Assembly: GCF_003579925.1 (NCBI RefSeq)
Contig: NZ_QUAL01000190.1
Span: forward strand, 1 to 64,000
DNA: 64,000 nt
Source of the DNA: Jiangella rhizosphaerae
GTDB lineage: Bacteria; Actinomycetota; Actinomycetes; Jiangellales; Jiangellaceae
Reading direction: 5' to 3'
Part shown: in pieces, positions 61,053 to 64,000 of the stretch
How the letters are laid out: each line of letters opens with the position of its first letter
Position numbering within the stretch: position 1 is the stretch's first letter
The notes under the pieces: model-generated
Databases searched by the model: none
What the model was told of the DNA's origin: nothing
The model's input: only the letters and a program-made list of their open reading frames with translations
Position numbers and translations under genes: made by a program

Positions 61053-61952
61053 ATGACCAGCACCAATGCCATCGTCGTCGGCGTCGACGGCTCGCCCGAC
61101 AGCAGCGTCGCCCTGGACTGGGCGATCGCCGAGGCCCGCCTGCGAGGAGCGCCGCTGTACGCCGTCTACGGACTGTGGATGCCGGTCGCGGCCGTGCCAT
61201 TCGGCGGCGTGGCCGTCCTCCCACCCCCCGACGAGCTGCGCGCGTACTCCGAAGAGGTGCTCGACAAGGCACGGCAGCGGGTCAAGGACGCCGCGCCCGA
61301 GCTGGAGATGGACACCTTCCTGATCCTCCGGACGCCGACGGCGGCCATCCTCGAGATCGGAGGCGACGCCGGACTGATCGTCGTCGGCACCCGCGGCCTG
61401 AGCGGCCTCGGGGCGCTGGCGCTCGGCTCGGTCAGCGGCCGGGTCGCGGCCCACGCGAAGACCCCGGTCGTGGTCGTGCCCGGCCACCGCGTCGAGGACG
61501 ACGGATCGATCGTCGTGGGCGTCGACGGATCGGCACACGGCGACGCCGCCCTGCGGTTCGCACTGCGCGAAGCCGATCGCCGGTCCGCGGCCGTCGTCGC
61601 GGTCGGCGCGTTCAACACCCAGTCGGTCCCGATGCCGATCTTCGACGCCGACGGGATCGCCAAGGCCACCGCACTGGAGCGTCGCCACACCGAGGCCATC
61701 GTGGCCGAGGCGGTCGCCCGCGCCCGCGCGGCCACCCGCTCCGCCGCGCACGTCACCGTCCGCGCCGAAGCCGGCTATCCCGCCGACGTCATCACCGGCG
61801 CGGGCCGGAACGCCGCGCTCATCGTCGTCGGCTCCCGCGGCCGGGGCGAGCTGCGCAGCATGCTGCTCGGCTCCACCAGCCACGCCGTCCTGCACCACGC
61901 GACCCGCCCGGTCGCCGTCGTGCACGTCCAGGAGATGAGCTCTCATGGCTGA
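61053..61952 (+). CDS. Tandem universal stress protein
   Basis: 299 residues, two USP domains, both with ATP-type loops (GTRGLSGLGALALGSVS and GSRGRGELRSMLLGSTS). It begins AIVVGVDGSPDSSVALDWAI. It lies between the aldolase and a small membrane protein, which overlaps it by 8 bp. Probably a nucleotide-binding stress protein of the DevR regulon. Confidence 0.92.
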   Translation: MTSTNAIVVGVDGSPDSSVALDWAIAEARLRGAPLYAVYGLWMPVAAVPFGGVAVLPPPDELRAYSEEVLDKARQRVKDAAPELEMDTFLILRTPTAAILEIGGDAGLIVVGTRGLSGLGALALGSVSGRVAAHAKTPVVVVPGHRVEDDGSIVVGVDGSAHGDAALRFALREADRRSAAVVAVGAFNTQSVPMPIFDADGIAKATALERRHTEAIVAEAVARARAATRSAAHVTVRAEAGYPADVITGAGRNAALIVVGSRGRGELRSMLLGSTSHAVLHHATRPVAVVHVQEMSSHG

Positions 61953-62121
61953 CAGAGGGGCGGCCGCCGGCGGCGGCGCCATCTACGGCCTCGGCATCTT
62001 CGGGGGGCTGGTCTTCTTCTGGCAGCAGGCCGAGTCCTTCTGGGAGTACCTGCTCGCCATCCTGCAGGGCCTGTTCTGGCCCGCGTTCATGGTCTACGAG
62101 GCCTTCCAGGCCCTCGACTGA
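61945..62121 (+). CDS. 58-residue small membrane protein
   Basis: ATG 61945, preceded by GGAGATGAGCTCTC, gives a Gly/Ala-rich start followed by a hydrophobic span (AIYGLGIFGGLVFFWQQAES) and an amphipathic aromatic helix (FWEYLLAILQGLFWPAFMVY). It overlaps the stress protein stop by 8 bp and lies 19 bp before the SQR-like gene. The aromatic pattern recalls small actinobacterial proteins beside USPs. Perhaps a membrane anchor or accessory of the SQR-like enzyme (inference). Confidence 0.65.
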   Translation: MADRGAAAGGGAIYGLGIFGGLVFFWQQAESFWEYLLAILQGLFWPAFMVYEAFQALD

Positions 62122-62140
62122 ACAAGCGAGGCGATCCACC

Positions 62141-63346
62141 ATGCGCAAGAAGGTCCTGGTGCTCGGCGGCAACTTCGGCGGGCTCACCGCCGCCCTGAGC
62201 GTGAAGCACGAACTCCACGGCGACGTGGACGTCCGCGTCGTGTCGGCGTCGGACCACTTCCTGTTCAACCCGTCACTGATCTGGCTGCCGTTCGGCAAGC
62301 GGCAGCCGCAGGACATCACGTTCCCGCTCGCGCCGACGTTCGAGGAGCACGGCGTCGACTTCGTGCACGCCACGGCGACCCGGATCGATCCGGTGAACCG
62401 GCGGGTCACCACCACCGCCGGCAGCTACCCCTACGACTATCTCGTCGTGGCCACGGGCTACCGCAACGCCGTGGACGTGGTGCCGGGGCTCACCGGCACC
62501 CCCGGCGTGCACACGATCACGACCCTCGAGGACGCCATCGCCGCCGGCGCCGGCTGGCGCCGGTTCCTGGACGACCCCGGCCCGGTGGTGGTCGCCGCGA
62601 CCCAGGGCGCCGGTTGCTTCGGGGCTGCGTACGAGTTCCTGTTCAACGTGTCCTACCAGCTGCGCCGCGCCGGGCTGAAGAAGCAGGTCGACCTCACCTA
62701 CGTCACCGCCGAACCGTTCGTCGGCCACTTCGGCATCGGCGGGCTGCCCGGCGGCGAGAAGCTCCTCGGCATGTTCCTGCGCAAGGAGCACATCACCGCC
62801 GTCACCGGCACTCCGATCGCCGAGGTCACCCCCGGCAAGATCGTCCTGGCCGGCGACGCGATGGTCGACTTCGCCTACGCCGTGATCATCCCTCCGTTCG
62901 AGGGACAGGACGTCGTACGCACCGCCGACGCGCTGGCCGACGAGAAGGGCTACGTGCCCGTCCACGACACCTACCAGTCGCTGGCCTGGCCGGACATCTA
63001 CGCCGTCGGCATCGCCGCCGCCGTCCCGGTGCCCTGGACCACCGCCGTCCCCATCGGCGTCCCCAAGACCGGGTTCCCGACCGAGGTGCAGGCGAAGGTG
63101 GCCGCCGCCAACATCGCCAGTCAGATTCGCGACGGCGAGCCGGCCAAGCACAAGCAGTTCGGCGACATCCCGGCCGTCTGCGTGATGGACGCCGGCAACA
63201 ACGGCGTCATGATCCTCGCCGACAAGATGCTGCCGCCCCGCAAGGCCGGCGTGCTCATCCCCGGACCGCAGGCGCACGGAGCGAAGCTGCTGTTCGAGAA
63301 GTACTACCTGTGGAAATCACGGCACGGATACGTCCGCCTGCCCTGA
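62141..63346 (+). CDS. Sulfide:quinone oxidoreductase-like flavoprotein
   Basis: 401 residues. The FAD dinucleotide fold starts VLVLGGNFGGLTAALSVKHE. C159 in GAGCFGAAYEF and C347 in AVCVMDAG align with the two redox cysteines of SQR; a third N-terminal cysteine is absent, and it is not essential in characterised SQRs. Motif VDFAYAVIIPPFEGQDVV and the C-terminal LLFEKYYLWKSRHGYVRLP fit the family. It would oxidise sulfide or polysulfide and reduce quinone at the membrane. ATG 62141 is preceded by AGCGAGGCGATCCACC. Confidence 0.87.
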   Translation: MRKKVLVLGGNFGGLTAALSVKHELHGDVDVRVVSASDHFLFNPSLIWLPFGKRQPQDITFPLAPTFEEHGVDFVHATATRIDPVNRRVTTTAGSYPYDYLVVATGYRNAVDVVPGLTGTPGVHTITTLEDAIAAGAGWRRFLDDPGPVVVAATQGAGCFGAAYEFLFNVSYQLRRAGLKKQVDLTYVTAEPFVGHFGIGGLPGGEKLLGMFLRKEHITAVTGTPIAEVTPGKIVLAGDAMVDFAYAVIIPPFEGQDVVRTADALADEKGYVPVHDTYQSLAWPDIYAVGIAAAVPVPWTTAVPIGVPKTGFPTEVQAKVAAANIASQIRDGEPAKHKQFGDIPAVCVMDAGNNGVMILADKMLPPRKAGVLIPGPQAHGAKLLFEKYYLWKSRHGYVRLP

Positions 63347-63365
63347 CGGGATGATGGTGACCGAA

Positions 63366-63968
63366 CTACATGCCGCGGCTCATGCCCACGGCGCGCCAGT
63401 CGAACCATAGCGCCAGCCAGCGCCGCATCTGGACGATCTCGGCGTGCTGGTCGTCGCGGATGGTCCGGGCAAGCCCCGCCACCTGCTCATGTACGGTGCC
63501 TCGTCCCAAGAGCTGCTGCGACCACATCACCGCGGCCATGTGGTGGCCGATCATGTCCTGGAGGAAGACCTCGTCGAGCCGGTCTCCGGACAGCCCCGAC
63601 AGGTCACGCATCATCGGCCGGTAGTCGACGGCCGGCGGCTGTTCCGGATACCAGGCTCGCAGCCAGCCGCGCATCTGATGGATCTGCGCGGACTGAGTCT
63701 CGACGATCGAGTCGCCGAACCGCCGCATCTCGGCTCGGCCGGACCGGGCCAGCTCACGCGCGGCGGTCACAGCCTCCTCGTGGTGGGCGACCATCCCGGC
63801 CAGGTACTCCGGCTCAGCGCTCACACCGAATCGGCCCACCGTCCCTGGGCCGTGGCGGTCCCACGAGTCGTCGTCCCGGCCGGATGATGCCATCACAGCG
63901 AACGCGCCCAGCACGGTCACCGCCGCGACCACGACCAGACCGACCACCAATACGGACAGGCGTCTCAT
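63366..63968 (-). CDS. DUF305 exported protein
   Basis: 200 residues. Signal/anchor LVVGLVVVAAVTVLGAFAVM, then two helical DUF305 repeats with the metal-type motifs MVAHHEEAVTAARELARSG and MIGHHMAAVMWSQQLLGRG, plus QIHQMRGWLRAW and EIVQMRRWL. DUF305 is a ferritin-like, often copper-related, exported domain. Convergent with the SQR-like gene; a ribosome site GGAGGATCCC precedes the ATG. Confidence 0.9.
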   Translation of the reverse strand: MRRLSVLVVGLVVVAAVTVLGAFAVMASSGRDDDSWDRHGPGTVGRFGVSAEPEYLAGMVAHHEEAVTAARELARSGRAEMRRFGDSIVETQSAQIHQMRGWLRAWYPEQPPAVDYRPMMRDLSGLSGDRLDEVFLQDMIGHHMAAVMWSQQLLGRGTVHEQVAGLARTIRDDQHAEIVQMRRWLALWFDWRAVGMSRGM

Positions 63969-64000
63969 GGGATCCTCCTGGGTTTCGTCGCTTACTCGGC

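Noticed and set aside
1-64000. CRISPR array, rRNA genes, complete insertion sequence or transposase
   Set aside because: No regularly spaced repeats, no rRNA-like stretch and no transposase motif were seen on reading.

Overview
The window is very GC-rich, with dense, often 1-8 bp overlapping genes (ATGA or GTGA junctions), GTG starts, LuxR-type large ATPase regulators, SHOCT and DUF1918/DUF1876 small proteins and a DevR/DevS pair. This points to a high-GC actinobacterium outside the mycobacteria. The genus cannot be fixed from the sequence alone.

Layout. (1) 1-12 kb: an arginine deiminase (ADI) island with argF, arcC and arcA, a 50-aa membrane protein, and NhaC-type and YfcC/ArcD-type transporters. 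It is flanked by two MalT/LAL-type regulators, the left one cut by the window edge. (2) 12-20 kb: a partly decayed stretch holding an exploded MDR oxidoreductase pseudogene, an intact four-gene FecCD-type ABC uptake operon with a methyltransferase, a frameshifted secreted protein, a tRNA-Val(CAC) 3'-half that looks like an integration-site scar, a hypothetical gene with an in-frame stop, and an SDR gene lacking its catalytic middle. (3) 20-27 kb: the first part of a dormancy/hypoxia island with doxX, a frameshifted flavin-binding protein, devR, devS (convergent), a DUF1918 gene, a GH65 phosphorylase and hsp20. (4) 27.3-28.2 kb: a visibly less GC-rich double-frameshift pseudogene, followed by a MacB/FtsX-type ABC exporter operon. 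(5) 33.5-64 kb: the main dormancy island. It carries SRPBCC, alcohol dehydrogenase, a CtpF-like P-type ATPase with a CBS protein, flavodoxin, a flavin-binding protein, a beta-phosphoglucomutase-like HAD, four universal stress proteins and DUF1876. It also carries a six-gene operon gap-porG-porA-porB-(GltD/ferredoxin)-ppsA, GyrI-like proteins, an SDR, a GNAT/ADP-forming acyl-CoA synthetase fusion, a PIG-L-like protein, a DhnA-type aldolase, an SQR-like flavoprotein and a DUF305 protein.

Unifying signal. A 14-bp element with consensus GGGACCTTCGGCCC, matching the DosR/DevR box of mycobacteria, recurs in intergenic regions from 20.9 to 59.4 kb. At four promoters a TAGCGT hexamer lies exactly 24 bp downstream of a box position, and at devR 22 bp downstream. 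The DevR helix that contacts this box in M. tuberculosis is conserved here (EKTIKNYVS). The island therefore looks like a self-contained DevR regulon.

How the genes may work together (inference). GH65 phosphorylase and the HAD mutase could feed sugar phosphate without using ATP. DhnA-type aldolase and GAPDH continue glycolysis. Pyruvate:ferredoxin oxidoreductase makes acetyl-CoA, and the ADP-forming acyl-CoA synthetase could turn it into acetate plus ATP. PEP synthase and the GltD-like flavoprotein give extra flexibility for PEP/pyruvate and ferredoxin/NADPH. This set resembles the peripheral energy metabolism of anaerobic archaea. The ADI pathway on the left would be a further oxygen-independent ATP source.
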